A stretch of 64,000 bases of DNA from contig JACDQD010000011.1 of assembly GCA_019843655.1 (NCBI GenBank), positions 6,118,604 through 6,182,603 on the forward strand, read 5' to 3'. The translations under genes and the position numbers were made by a program. The notes below the pieces were generated by a model. The model searched no databases, was not told where the DNA came from, and saw only the letters and a list, made by a program, of their open reading frames with translations. Positions within the stretch are counted from its first letter, which is position 1. Every line of letters begins with the position of its first letter. Positions 1 to 14,900 of the stretch are shown here, piece by piece. The DNA is from Lethocerus indicus (lineage: Eukaryota > Arthropoda > Insecta > Hemiptera > Belostomatidae).

Positions 1-174
1 TCGGGGACAACGAGATCGGAGGCGGCGGAGGCGGAGGTTTGAGAGGACGCGGCCAACCGGAGCTGGTGCAATCCTTAGCTTTGCCAACCGACGAGGAGAG
101 CTTCAACCGCCTATCGCTATTCCAGTACAGCCCGGCCAGTGGAACCCATCATTTCGTCTCTTCAACATTTCCAG
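1..174 (+). CDS. Proposed upstream exon of the orcokinin-like precursor (partial)
   Basis: The first 174 bases are GC-rich, open in frame 3 (and in frame 2), and end at a good donor, CAG|GTAACG. Frame 3 encodes a run of seven glycines, then RGRGQPELVQSLALPTDEES and a Ser/Thr-rich tail ending SSTFP, with one base left over. That base plus the first two bases of the exon at 15470 makes a Glu codon, giving STFP-EIDARGF. The match in phase has a one-in-three chance of being accidental, and the intron would be 15.3 kb. It could be an exon of another gene or be joined through an exon not recognised here. Confidence 0.45.
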
Positions 175-3100
175 GTAACGACTACTACTACTATTATTAA
201 AGCTGAAAGTGTTAAAAGAACCTAAGAAAAGTGTAGGATTCTTCCTGCTCATACCCAGCCCAAAAGAACCGACATGAACAGAAAATAAGAACTACTTAGA
301 CCTTTACTGAAACTGGACTTTCAAATCGGGAACGATTTAGGGGATATAAAATATTTTAACTCTAGTCTATATTATACCGTCAATCGATCTTCGCCCGTTC
401 AAATAGCTAGCGCCTGTTTAAACAATCAACCTTAGCGTTCTATGCACATTTCAAATTAAGCGATTTCCTAAAGCGGTCTATTAAACGGGGGAGGGGAAAA
501 ACCCATCTAATCTTTCCCTTTTTCAGAACTGGAGAAACACGGAAACGGGCATTGCTCGGGCAATCGGCGGGTTTGAAAAGGTTTTGGTCCGAACTTTGAA
601 GTGCCGGTGAAACCGCCGCCGGTTCTTTTCCTTAACACTTTTCATAACTGGGTTTAATATGCCGCTTCGAAACTGAGCCGCGTCGATTTCTGCGGGTGTT
701 TTTTCAAAAAGGCGTTTTTCCGCTATAAACGGCTTTTGAAAGCCGGCGCGGGAGTTTTTATTGTCCCCCCCCCCCGGGTGCACAGATTACTTCGCCCGTT
801 ACCGCGAAATCACAATCGTACGGCCCATAACCGTAGTTGAGAGCTCTGTACTGAAACTTCAGGCTCAAACAATTTTTTCTAAATCAAACATTTCTATTGC
901 GAGTTCATTAAGGTTATTCTGGCGAAAGGTTATACGGGCATCTGCGAAGGTTAGCGTGATTATCAAAGGTATAATTGTCTATATGTTATATTCCGTTAAT
1001 ATTTAAAGGAACGGTATAAAGAGTTCTACTTGATCCAAACTAATATATTTCTACATAATTAATTTCAAATAAATTTCAGGGATATACTTTCGGTCAAAAA
1101 TCACCCTTTCACGTTCGCTAATGCTCTATAAAATTGCACTGACTTTACATGACTGTAGCGATATCGCAGAAAAATAATCGGAAATTGAATTAAAACGGTA
1201 AAGATAAATTGGAATAGTAAACAGAGCGAGTAATTCGACTCAGGAATGCTGCACATATTCTGTTGCGTGTCGTGTACTTTTCGGTTTCGTCGAAACCGGC
1301 GAGACAACATCTCGTTTCTGTTCTCTCATTGGTCGTTCTGTCAATAACAAAACCGGATGTATATCTCTGAAAAACAGGCTGTAAATTTATACCTTCCACT
1401 GACCCATACCAATGGCGTGCCCAATCCACGAGCAGTCTTGCATTACATGTTGAAATGTTGTGTACGAAATGACAATTACGAATGTCATCACTCTTCCAAA
1501 ATCTTCTGTCTGAGATTGGTCCTAATCAGGGAGGATTGAAGGATTATGGAGATAGTGAAGATATACATCGTCAGATTGGGGTATGATCCGGGATGATGAT
1601 TATTTCTAGGCATGCTCATATGTGTCCTATCGGTCGAAACACGTTTCCGGGAATACATGCTGCCCGGTCAAACCGAAGGGGCATTACCCTGATGAAAATA
1701 TATAAGGGGTTGGAGGGGATTAGAGTCGAAAAAAATTGATGCGTCCCCCCGCCCCTCATTCCATTAGAAAATACCGATGTCACCCCTCGCCGAGATTTCT
1801 CGGAGGGTTATTGTTTGTTCAAACAATGGTCCCGGGGTCCTCCATTCGAGGCGCCCTCATCCTAATGTCGCCCGGCCAAATAAACCCCCTCTCCCCCACC
1901 TCACGGTAAACAACCGCCGGTTAATGATTAAAACATCAATACTTAATGTAACCCCCCTGTCCCTTGTCGGTATCAGTTATTGAAGCGCCTCATACATAAA
2001 ACATAAACGTTATATGCCCACCTGTGAGGGGCTCGCCTTCAAAATGCTTCCTGATAAACAGAAGATACTGCTAATTTCATGCAAAAGTCTATTGTAAGTT
2101 TTAACAAATTCCGAAATATTTTTGTAATTTTAACATTGGGACACTTTTCTGTCCTGGCGAAATCTATGTCCGGTAAGATTGGGTAAGTTCTTTCGGGTTT
2201 TAATTCGACATATCAATGGTATCGGTCGGATAATAGGCGGGGTTTTTATGTCGCCGCGGTAATAAAATTGTATTGCTAGGCGGAGCGTAAAACCGGACAG
2301 TTTTAATGACGGCTCCAGTTAAACGGTCACCTAATTTCGTAATGGTTCTACCACCTTATTTTTTTATTGCCCCCGAGTCTGCTAAGCACCGGCCGGGAGC
2401 TCAAAAAACATGTTCATCGGTACAGGAAATAATCGGTCGGTTATAAGAAATTTATAAAATAATAACCGACGTACTAGGCAGTACCAAGAGATAATTTGCA
2501 GTCGATATAGTATCAAATAAATGATATATGTTCTAAATAGTTAGTTTTTCACAAGGCAGCATACTCAACACATTTGGCCGTCGTTTATCCCATATAGTTC
2601 ATTATGTCTCCCTCCACTCGCTGATCTTCTACACCTGCTCCCCGTTTTCATTTCCCTCCCGTAAATACAATCCTCTAGAGAGATGAAATTCTCTCACCCT
2701 CTCTGCTACTAATCCGTACTCTTTTTGTATTTTCTCCTGCCTCTTTTGTATAAAGAGTTATACGGGAATCTGCGAGAGTACATTTTTTAAATAATCACCA
2801 AGTATTAAGTTGGAATAAATAAACGGAATGTAAATGTTAAAGACTTCAGTTACTTACAGTTGCAATGATTTTTGTCAGAAGGGGAATATTTCTGATATTA
2901 ATGGTTATTACACATTCGACAGAGCATCCACAATTGCTGGGAAACTAGTACGGATACACGTATATATAAACTACAACGGTTTGCACAGCCTCAAAGCCTC
3001 CATTCGTGTGTAAACCCCAATTTTATATAAAACATAGTTTTTGCCTTGTAAGTATAACGGGGACTCGGATAGCTTCGTTCGGAGTCCTTTCCGCGAACAA

Positions 3101-4429
3101 GTTATATTCGGGTTTGAGACCGTGGTATGATCAAACGGATTTTCGCTGGAACAAAGCAACTCTTTCTTTATTTTCCCGCACGCCCCACCTGGCACGAATT
3201 TCCTCGGCGGCCGAGGTTTTTGCTTCAACTTTTCCCGTTTAAATTTTCCATTTAAAAATTCTAAACGGGCCCCGGAGTTTCTGCAGAGCTTGATTAAGCC
3301 GCCGTCGCTTCGAAAACCGAACGGTCGAGCGACTTCTCCCGCTAATCAAATAAAAAGTGCTTAATGAGGGTCTTTAGGCCCCTGGAGAGTCTTCGCTATT
3401 TTCCTTAATATTAAAAGATTATTTAATTGGTAAAAAATAGATTTAGTATTGATAAAAAGGCTTAGTTTTAAATATAAAAAATTAAAAAACCTTTTTTAAA
3501 AGTTAAAACGGCCACGAACGCTTTTTTAAAACTTTACCAATGGTTTCACAAGCGGGAGTTAATTTAATGGGAAGTTAAAAAGTAGTTTTAATTGGAATTC
3601 AAGTTCATAATGACGAATGCCCCAACCAAGATTCCAATGGAGCCCGCTCGAGTGGTCAACCACTACCCACAACATTACGCGATTTAATGGGAATCCAGTT
3701 AGTGACTAATATAACATTGTTCAAATTGAATCAATTCAATGTTTGAATTTGAAACAATTATACGATTTTGAATTTTAATATGAGAATAAAAAAAAGACAC
3801 GTGATGCCTACTATGCACTTGCCTGGTTATCTCTCATGCTCCGCGATCTAGTACCTTAAAAGCCTCCATATAACCCGCCTCCTCAAAAAAAAAAGATGGG
3901 AATTTCATTTTAAATAACTCTCAGCCGCTATTGTGGTTCCACAATTGGATTCCGGTCGGGCTTATTGCCTCTTTTTATGCTGCTCCCGCCCCACTACCCC
4001 TTCAACGCACTTTCTCTCCTGAAAATAGCAGCCGACAGCGTATGTACAAAAAATTCTAATCCCCTCATCGGGCGTGTTATATTTAAGGGATAAAACGTAA
4101 AATATCAGCCCGTACGATATCCGGAAATTATAGCCCGTGCTCTCTTGATGATGATTAATCATAAATCAGTTACTTTATCAGTTTATTTATACATTTTTTC
4201 ATATAATATATAGAAATAATCTCTGCCGTTCTTTTATATACCCGTAGGGAACTTATAGAATCGAGGTATAATAACCTCTAGAATATATCTACCTAACCAG
4301 AATACCGTTTATCAAATGGGAATTGGAAGTACCGGCACGGAGTTAAGTCGCGGCAAACCAGCAATACGATTGCGTGTAGATGGTTTAGTATCACTGAACG
4401 CCGTTTCTCGATTCCACTATTCTGTCCCA

Positions 4430-4460
<31 letters not shown>

Positions 4461-5926
4461 CCTTTCTATCTCCTTTTTTTTAAAAAAGGATTGTTTCTCA
4501 CACTCCACGGCATTTTAAAAAACACATATTTTTTCACATATGCTTCATTATTAGCATTAGCATAGCTTATTAGCAGAAGGGAGGCGTCCCAAAAATCGCA
4601 ACCTATGTTCTTCCCTGAAACAAGCCAGTGAGGATTGTGTACTCACTATATATTGTTCGCTTTACACATATATTCTGTCATGAACGTTCTTTATATATTT
4701 AATTAATATTATGTACACACCTTCCCACTTGGACGGTTCCATTTATTTCATCAGGCAAATATACCTTCGCTGAATTCAGTTCAATAACCAACTCTTAAGA
4801 TAGGGATGCAACAATCAGCAATGGATTTTACCCCCGTAGTAACATCGCAGTGGACTGTGAGGGCGCTCAGAATGATTTTACGACCGGACTCGATCGAACA
4901 ACTTCTAATCGCCGGCCTCCTACACGTTTCCTGGACAGAATGGCACATCCGGTCCATCGGCCGATTACCGAGTTAAAGTTTTAGGCTTTGATCAAAGCCG
5001 AGTTCCGCCCGAACGGCGATTGCCCCCATAAATAATTCACTTCGGAGGTTCCCTTAAATTAGACGTACGCCCGATAGTTCTGAATAAATTACCGACAGGA
5101 TTTAATCCGCGTCTCATGAATCTTAATTGGAATCTCGGGGGAGGGAAAAAAAGGCAAAATGCGACGGCAGTTCCTTCAAACAACGCCCGGCAAGTCGCAG
5201 GTAGTGCGGTCTACCAAGTCCTAGGCGTCACTTGCCGAAACTTTAATACTGAAAGCATAATATTACATTTTCTTTTTTAATAAACTTACTTTCAGTATAC
5301 CGAAGTTTAATATACTTAAAAGGGTGTCAATATCGCTGTTGTGATCTCCTGACTCCATACAATGCTAGACATATTCCGGCCACTGAATTCCCCCTATAAA
5401 TTAACGATTGAGAAAAGTTGTGTCTCAACAATGAGCTACAGTATGGCTAATTTTTGTTCTTACTTTCATTCCTCCCTTAATTGAAATATATAAATATTGT
5501 AATTCTTAAAATTCCAGCCTGACAATGCACAATATGTCGATCCATTTTAGGAAAAATAATTGAACTAAATTACAAATTTATTATATTCAAGTATAACATG
5601 GAATTCCTTTCGGTACCATTCATTCTGAGATAACCACTCTCCCCTAACTCGCCTAAACTAAAAAGGTATCTGCTTCTCCACAAGTGGCACCCCTTTAGTT
5701 GCAACTAACATAATTTCTGGTAATATTGTCATGATTCTTATAATGTCCTAATAATAATATTAAAAGTTAGTTATTTGTTCTGCAGCAATCAGTTCAGTAC
5801 TATAATTACACTTTCGCTGCTGTTTCTTTGTTTATGCATATATTCCTCACGTTGTTTTTGTTATAAATTATGAGTAAAACGCTTACAGTTTTAATATTTT
5901 AATAATATATACGCATTGAATTGTTT

Positions 5927-5985
<59 letters not shown>

Positions 5986-8900
5986 ACAGCCGATTTTCCG
6001 AGATGCAGGAGTTGGAAAATAGTCTAGCGTTCCCCAACGATTGTCGGTGGGGGAGATGTTCAAATGTCCGGAGATCATTTCCTGAGCGCTAAATGCTTTT
6101 GCCCTGAACTTGGGGCGATGGGTGGGGGGGGGAACAACAGGTCCCGGAACCAGAACAATAATGAAACCTCCGACTCACAGTCTTCCAGGATTCCTGTAAA
6201 GGTTTCTGCACCGTTGGGATGGGAAAGCCGCTCCTATTCGTTCGTTATATCAAAGGTTTCACTGTAAAGTTAAAAACATAGGAAGGAAACGGACGCTACA
6301 AATCGCTGCTTAGATTACAGGACAACAGATAATTTCTGAAAGTACAGACAGTATTTCGGAAGTATTCCACCATTATCATAATTATAGTCGGGAAAAATTA
6401 AAGTATTTCTCGTACCAAACGCCAAGAATGCTGGATTATACAACAAACCTTCGTGGAGTCTAGCGATCCGTTACCCACCTTGTTTCCAGGCTTCATCTAT
6501 ATTCATGGGCATGGATCTCCCGTATATTCAGGCGAAAAACTCGGAGGAGAGCATCGAAGAAACCTTATTTGTTGCGGATATCTACAGAATGAATAGTTTA
6601 AACACCGGCAGGCCTTGCAATCAATATGGATGAATAAAATTTAGACAATAGAAAAATTAGATATCCGAGATTTTAATTTATTACTTAATCTGTAATGTAC
6701 CTATTTAATTTACTTATTTCTTGAATGAGCAATAGGAATACAGACAAAGGGGTTCCCTCAAGGGGGGACATTTTCAAATAGCCCATAGAGTGTAAAAAAA
6801 TTTAAATTATTTGTTTTTATTTAATTAATGTTGGTATTCTCTTTCGCATCCAGAAAACAGCCATTTGCGATTTATTAAATCTCCATATTGGATTGCACGA
6901 CCTAAAAATTATACAGTAAAGAGGAACATTACTGCTGAAAAGGTTCTCTCAGAATGTAGGATGACTCTCATTCTATGATTTAAAAAAAGCTAAGAAAACG
7001 CTTCCTGGGTGGGGAAAAAAATACATTCGACACGTTAATGAGGAATTTACGCGAGAAAAGGGACGTCTCTCAAAGTGGACCCTGGTCGTGGACAAAGTGT
7101 CCAAGAGATGAAACGAATTTTAAACATTTACAGGACACACTATCCGACGGCGGGGAATTGTAAAATGTTGAAACTGTATAATAAATTGGTGAAACATTCT
7201 AGTTTTATAATGAAATGAAACAATCTGAAGAACGAATACGAAATAAAGTAAATAAATAATATTAGGGGCATTGTTTTCAATTCAACATTTAATTCGTTAG
7301 TACGATATATCCTGAATTCAGCTCGAAAGGTAATTTGTGAAGGTTGTGAATTATAACCCTTTTTATGGTTCTGAGAAGAATACAGTTCATAGATTAATTG
7401 AAAGTATCTGTTTGACGGTCCGCGAGCCAACCAAATGATAGTTTGGAATACCATAATTAATATCGTGAATAGTTCAGAAAACAGGTAGTCTCTAAAAACA
7501 ATGGTATATTGCTTCATTTGGAACATTTTTTTATACAAATTTATCCTCAAACACGCGCATACTTTCCACCGGTGGGTCCGGCTCAGGGACGCTGGTAAAG
7601 TGAGGGAGAAATCTCAGGGAGACGCTTACAGGGATGGAAAAAGAAAAATTAAGTTGTAAGGGAGGCTAAGATTAACCTTTGTTTTTACCCTCTCGGTCTG
7701 AGTCATTAACTACGTTGAGGGTCCTTTCGACAACCGAACCGCGGCTCACCCACTACTCTTCATCTACTACTCCCAAGCGTTTATTGGTTGGGATATAAAG
7801 CAAAAACGTTAAAGTTACTTTTTATACCGGTTGGCCATAATTTATTTATATATAGCCATTTATACTTGTTTCGACTCTTAGAAATTTAAAATCTTAGCAA
7901 AAAGGGTTAATATATAATGATTAAACGGTTTATAAACCGTACATGCAATTACCAATTCGGCATCTGATAAAGGAGACCCATAAGGCAGATATTACGTCAT
8001 TGTGGACCCTTCCTAAATTCCTTTTCTTCACAGAAAAATCTATTAATTCCAGTTATTGAACAAATAATTTAAATTCTCATATTATACTACGATTTTATGC
8101 TATGTTATTGGATAATTATAATTATATTAATTATGATCACGGTATAAACCGGACAAAAGCTCTTTTAGAACTGAAGGAAGGCTCAATGGCGAGGATTTGG
8201 CCCTTTGAACTATTTTCCCTTTACGCGTTATCTCAAGGCTTCTTAAGACTAAACTCAAGATATCTTACCATTGCTATCCTATCCCTTTAATTTCTGAAAA
8301 GGAAAAGAGAACATGCTTTCTATGATTGCGACTAAAAGCCGTGGAAAATTTTTGCATTAAAACTCTCGAAAAGCGAAATAAAAACAGTAGTAGGAGAGAA
8401 CTGTGGTCCATAAATTAACTTAAAGATATGAATAATTCCGATATTAAAATTCCATAACTATTAATGCTGTATGTTCCAGTTTCAAAAAAACAGTTCATAT
8501 ACCTAAGCTTGCATACAAAATATAAATTTATATATTCTGGATGGTGTCGTTCTCAATTAGGTTGAGCATTCGCTATATAGTTATTATAAAACTATGTCAA
8601 CTACGGAAATAAGCTATAGATATTAACATACTGTAGTTATTCCAAAAATAATCAACGGAAAAATAAATTCAAAAACGAGTCCACAGGGAGAATACGAAGT
8701 GGTTCGATTTTTTTGTCATAATTATATTAATCGGCATAATGCCCTGACAATCTTGACATCCTACTAATATTTCGGGTTCACCATTTCATTAAATTTAGTA
8801 TCAATTCAGTTTTTATATATTATATTTAGAAAACGAATAACAAGCACAGTTGGGGTGCAGAAATGGAACGGCGTTCTTAATACTAACCTGCAATACACAT

Positions 8901-11900
8901 TTGTTGTGCCGATAGAATAATTGGCGCCGTTTTTACCTCGGTTATATGAAATTCGAATTGCAGTAGTTAAAAGTTATAAGTATCGGTACGGCTTTAATTT
9001 GTTTTCCTTATCCCGAACCCTCATGAAACTCCCTTATCCCACATTCTCATGAAACAGTCATTAGAACGTTAAAAGTATAAAATTTATATTAGTCAATATG
9101 AAAATTGCTAATCGTCCCATCCTAGGATCTAGGATGTTTTTAATGTTTTCGCCACTGGAGAACAAATGAATCCAGCCCCGAGCACAAGCCAGTCCTGCAG
9201 AGAGAGTCACCGAAACGGGAATGAAAATTAAATTTATAAATCCCTGCGGAATGCGGCATACGGGGAACATTTGGCTCTAAAGCCAACGAGTTTATTGTCC
9301 GAACATTCCACCGGCCGGGGCTTATATATCATTGGACAAACAAAGGGAAAATAATTCGTGACGCTCTAGACCCGACTCAAACAAAACGAAGGAATCCGAA
9401 AAACGGAAAAAGAATTCTCCGATAAAAATGACCTCATCCTCTCCGTTAGGTAGCAAAAACACCGACTCCGACCCTCTTGGAATTATCAGATAATTGTTTT
9501 GTTTTTTTTCCCCATCGCTCAAGTTCCATTCCATTTGTTAAGCAATGCTAAGTTTGTCTTCTGGCGGGAGAACCTTTTTCCGACACGCGTTTGCCAATGG
9601 TTTCGGTGGTAAAAGAGTTAAATACCTGAAGATAAAGGAGTTTAGATTAAAAAGAAAAGTATACTTCTGAAGAAATTTGGTCTGAACATCGAAACTTTTC
9701 TGAGAGCTTAACATACCTGTTTTGTGGTCTGCGAGGGGTTGAAATTCCGTCGATTTTTCGTGTTTCTGTCTCCTCTCGCCGGTTTGGTCTTTTGCTAGAT
9801 CGGTTTCGGCTGCTCGCCATCTTCAGTAGCGGTGTTAGTCACTATTAGCACTTTGGATGTTTTTCGGGCATCCTCACTGCACTGTCACTGTCACTTGTAC
9901 TGTACAAGTACATCCCCCCGAAAAATATCCAAAGTGCCAATAGTGATTAACACCGCTACTGAAGATGGCGAGCAGCCGAAACCGATCTAGCAAAAGACCA
10001 AACCAGCGAGAGGAGACAGAAATACAAAAAATCTACGGTCTTCTGAGAGCCTAAAATCCAATTAAAACCCTAAATTTTTGGTTCTTCTTAGTCGTTCATT
10101 TAAACATAAGACAGCAGAAACTACATATTTAATTCAATAATAATTGTTATTTAGATTTATTTCTTACGAAATAAAAAATATCCTGCTTTAAATTTTAATA
10201 CGTTTGTAATTCATTTTCAAAATGCAAATCCTTTTCCTGGACTCGGGTCACTATCCATGACTTAATATTGAGGTTTAATATGAAGATATTCTGAACGCGT
10301 ATTGTATTGTCAGTTTGATCTTATGCTAATTTAAATCCAGAGTCATTCAGACATAACAGCCTAATGTCATTGGCGGGGGAAATAGTTATTTTTGAGAAAT
10401 CGTTCCGAATATTGGGAGTAATCAGCCTAATAACCTTTTTGCCGTTATTCCGACCAGATATTCATTACCGAGCAGTCTATTGGGAATAGTAACCGTTGGT
10501 ATCTTTCAGGTAGAGGATCCCCCCTTGATGCTTTCAGAAGAGGTTCACTGAAGGTATTTCAATGCTTTAATGAAAGGTTGGTTGGCTGCCCTTGGCCGAG
10601 TCGTTTAAGTAAGTCTATGAATCGGCTGTGAATAATTCCCCGACGGGTTGTGATTGGTCTCGGTTTAATTTACACATTCATTGAACGTGAAAAACACCAG
10701 TCACATTTTCGTTTAATTTCAGAAAACAGATCTGGGGTCAACGAGTGTTTGGCATTAGGATTTGGACTTAGGCTAGACCATTTTAGACTTCATACAATTG
10801 TCAAGTAGGATTCCGCTAGTAAATTAGTGAAACACATGCTGCTGATGACTTTCACCGGGCTTAGAGGAAGCTACATGAGCACGCGACATGCGGAAGTAGC
10901 TCACTATTGTATCGCAAATGGAATCTCGCGTGTTGAATATATCATATCTCAGTTTATATGACATAGTAACTGCGTATTGATAGTTAATCTGAATATAGCA
11001 AGAATGATAGTTTGCAGAACCCTCGCGGTTAACAAATAATGCATACTAAATGTTATGCTTTATCTCAAAGATAAAAATAATATACTAAGAACAATCATGC
11101 GAAAACGATTTACCTATTATAGCCTTATTAAAAAAACTATAAAAAACGTTATTATTACTCTTCTTGTAATTTATTAATGTCCTTCAATGGTATTAGAAAT
11201 GTTAGGTTGTTGTGTGATAGAGCATAATTTATGTTCAGTCAATCTATCAGACAAATCGAACCGTGAAGACTGAATCAATACTATGTATATATAACAAAAC
11301 AGCAGCCTCTGTACTAAGTTCTACTTCCCAATAAGTCCAATTCAATGTTCTATGTGCTTCGAAAGTTTCCCCCTATCTTCTGATAGTCTCATTTCGGTTC
11401 AACTGAACCGGATCTTATGAAATCCTTACTCGTGTAAAAAATCCTGGACTGTTTTACGACACATTCTGGACCCCAAAACCCCACGCAAGAGAAAGAGAAG
11501 CCGACCGATATCTAAAAACGAAATTCCGGTTTTACTACTGTTTCAATTTTCAAATTTCTTTTCTCATTTTCTTTCAAACGCTTTTCGACGAATGTTTTGC
11601 GTTCCATTGAAGTTTCGCCACACCAGCCTTCATTTGTTATTAATTGCCTTCTGTGGAAAATATGTTCATTTCATTACGGTCGAATAACTATAATAAAACA
11701 GTCCTTCGTGGGCGTATTCGTTTCATTATATTGCGCTTTCGGTAGCGATTCCACCTGGGCTCGCATAGATTCCCCAATTTCGTTTTCAAGGCAATAGTTC
11801 CCAGAATGTTACCGTCGGCCGTTACCCGGCATTTTGAAACGTTTATTGACGTCTGGTTCAATTTTCTATTTCCCTTTCCGATGACTTGGCAAACCAGAAC

Positions 11901-14900
11901 TTGCGTACTGGCCTATACAATTTTACAACGCAAGTACAATTTAATATTAATAAATTAAGCATAGCAAAACCGTTCAGTTTCACCTTCATCGCCATCAACC
12001 CCGCTATTCATCCGAGTTTTACAACACCGCATTATTACATTTGTAAATACAATTATCGCAAACTATTATGAGATTCGAATTTGAACCGATAAGCGGCCAC
12101 TATTTTTTCTTCTCTTCTGTACACGGTCTTAGAAGAGCACGTACTGGAATGAAAATTTTTAAGTAGAGTACATACATACTGGAAGAGCACCGAAATAACA
12201 TGGCTATTAGAAAAAAGCAAAAACTGTGTTGTTATTTTACCTAGAAATCCGTGATATATTCGGCTTGTCCTAGGCTTTCGCCAATGGCCGCTCGTTAATT
12301 CTAATTTATACAACATCTCGAGACCACATATTTTAATTAAAAAGGATCTCAGGGCGGCTGGTCTGACAGTGGGAGGCGTTATTTAGTGTTATACATCGGC
12401 GGGTAATTTTTCTGTATGTATGGTGCAGTTAATGTGAGCTGAAGCCGCTGGCTCCCCGGTGAATTAAGCGCATGAAGATAAATATTGCATTAATGGTGTT
12501 AAAGTTCATTGGATTACAAAATTGCATTTCGAGGAAAACAAATAGTTTCGATGCGGTTTATCACGGTTAGGCAGTTTTGGATATGCAGTCTCCTCCTGTT
12601 CCTGATACAGTATTAAACGAAACAATAAACGTTTAAACTTGACATTTTTAAAAACGGCAACTCACCCAGCAATCGTTATTTCCTCCTACGCAGAATTTCG
12701 AAATAGAATCAAATGAAGAATTTTCCCATTTTAAGGCTGAACTTCAAAATGAATAAATAGCCTCCTGTGCGGAGTATTAAAGGCTGCATTGTGTCCCGAT
12801 TTGAATGTTTCGGTTTCCATTAGTTGGCCGACAATGGGGGCCCCGCAGTTCAACCCCCTTGGGGAGAAATATTATTAAATTCTCCGTCGCCAAATATTTA
12901 CAATCCTTTTCCATTTTCCGTGAGGAGTTTTACCTCAGGAGGATTTGTTTTGTCCGAAAGAAATTTTGCCCTCAGCCTTAACAAGGTTCCTGAAATAGTT
13001 TTTATCCAAACAACGCCTCCGTCATATTATATTCTAATGTAAAGAATAGATTAATACCAGTTCGTCAATCAAACGGAGAGGATTTGAATCGACATACCAC
13101 CAGTCCTGCAGTAATATGTCCATTGCATAGAAAACCTTATCCCCTAACCTAACATGCCACGGAGTTTGCCTCGAAATAATCGTTTGATGTCAAATTTATA
13201 ACCTACATAGTTTCCGCTTAACCCATATTTATTAGAGCGTATACACCTACAAAATAAAATTGGACGAAACACGCTAGGGCGGCACTGAGCAGCCCGCCTT
13301 TGAAACATGTTCTGTATGTTATCATTTCAATACAGTCATGTTATCTATATCAGTTTTATATGAACATTATCTCCAGACTCCTGAGCGTTTTGAACAAGAT
13401 TTTCGTGGATGAACGTTCATTTTTATAACTTCACAAGGCGTGAAATTTAACCGAATAACTTGGGAGATATTTCACCTCCCTCTAATTCTCTCTGCAAGCG
13501 CTTTTACATAATCCGTTTTTATCGAGTCTTTAAAAATACAACGTCTATGGGACATTGGGCAGAGAAAGGTACGGGATAAGTTGAAGGTAAGGGTCAGCCA
13601 GCCTTGTGTAAATATTCGCCTCTACCCAATGTAAACGGAAGAGGAAATCGAACGTGAAAAACCTTTCTTCTGTCTTGTTGTTCTGAACAAAGACTTAGCC
13701 TGGCGCTAATTCAGAGTCCTAATATCAATACATCCGAACCTACTAACGATGATTGCCTAATAAAAAGGTATCTTTTATAGTTTAACATACCTGTTCTGTG
13801 GTCTGCGAGCGGTTGGAATAACGTAGGTTTGTGGTGTTTCTGTCTACTCTCGCTAATTAACAGATAATGTTTATCATGAACAGTGATAAACAGAGCCAAA
13901 AAAAAATTCCATTTGAAGTCGGGACGAAGTTGTTTTTGAAGTTGAAAACTAAATACGCGTCCCCAACAGACCGTAAAAGTTCTCCATGCTCTTTTTATAT
14001 CTTTTTATATGCCTAGGTACAGGTCCGAATAGGCTAGTGGAGGCAGAAATGGCGATATTCCAAACACTCGCATTGTTTTTTTTTTACAATGGTTCTATCG
14101 GTAATGATGATATAGAATTTTACTTTTCCCGATGAAAATTCTGTTTGACTAACGCCCCGACGATCCAAACAAAGGGGTATTGTGGGGAAGAGTTATCAGC
14201 TCAAATTCGGAACAATTCAAATTGTTTGCTCTCTGTCTGCGAATAAGGGCCCAAAATATCGATCGCCCGACCGCAAATCCCCTGTCACAATCCCGGCCTG
14301 AATTAATCTACTATCGTTTGCATGTTGCATATACTTCAAACTGTTATCAATCAAACCGTACAAACCTGGTGCAACATAATCTGAGTGTTGATTTGATTAT
14401 AAATTTCATTTTACAACCACCATTTTTTTTCAGTTTAATTCACAACTCGCAGAAAAAACAAGTTCTAACCATATTTTCATTATCATCAACACTGACTATG
14501 ACATCAACCATTATATTATTAAATATAAGTTGTTATTTTATGAAATTTATCTTACGCCGAATTATAGGTAAATTAAAGCGGAAAAAATTATGATGCACGA
14601 TTCGGAAAACGATTAAATGAAAAGCTTATAGACACTTTGCAGTATATTACTGAGTATCGTCTACTGTCGGCATTCCATCCATCATTTTCTACCACAGCTT
14701 GTAATTTTATTTTTAATCCAAACTAAATATTGCGGAAAGAGAAAGAATGAACCCGTTGTCAAATGGAATATCGAATATGGACCGTTAGAGGGGAACATTT
14801 TTTTTCTGTGAATAAAATAAGTAAAAACTAAATGTGTAGATGGGAATTCTCTACCCTGTGGCGAATCTAATTGGGACAGTGGGGTATCACCTGTTGTGCC

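Noticed and set aside
7140..7550. 136-codon minus-strand frame in the long intron
   Set aside because: Phe/Ile/Leu-rich translation of AT-rich DNA, no motif, no splice or start support.
14180..14593. 137-codon plus-strand frame
   Set aside because: It begins at a non-ATG codon, has AT-bias composition and no recognisable domain.
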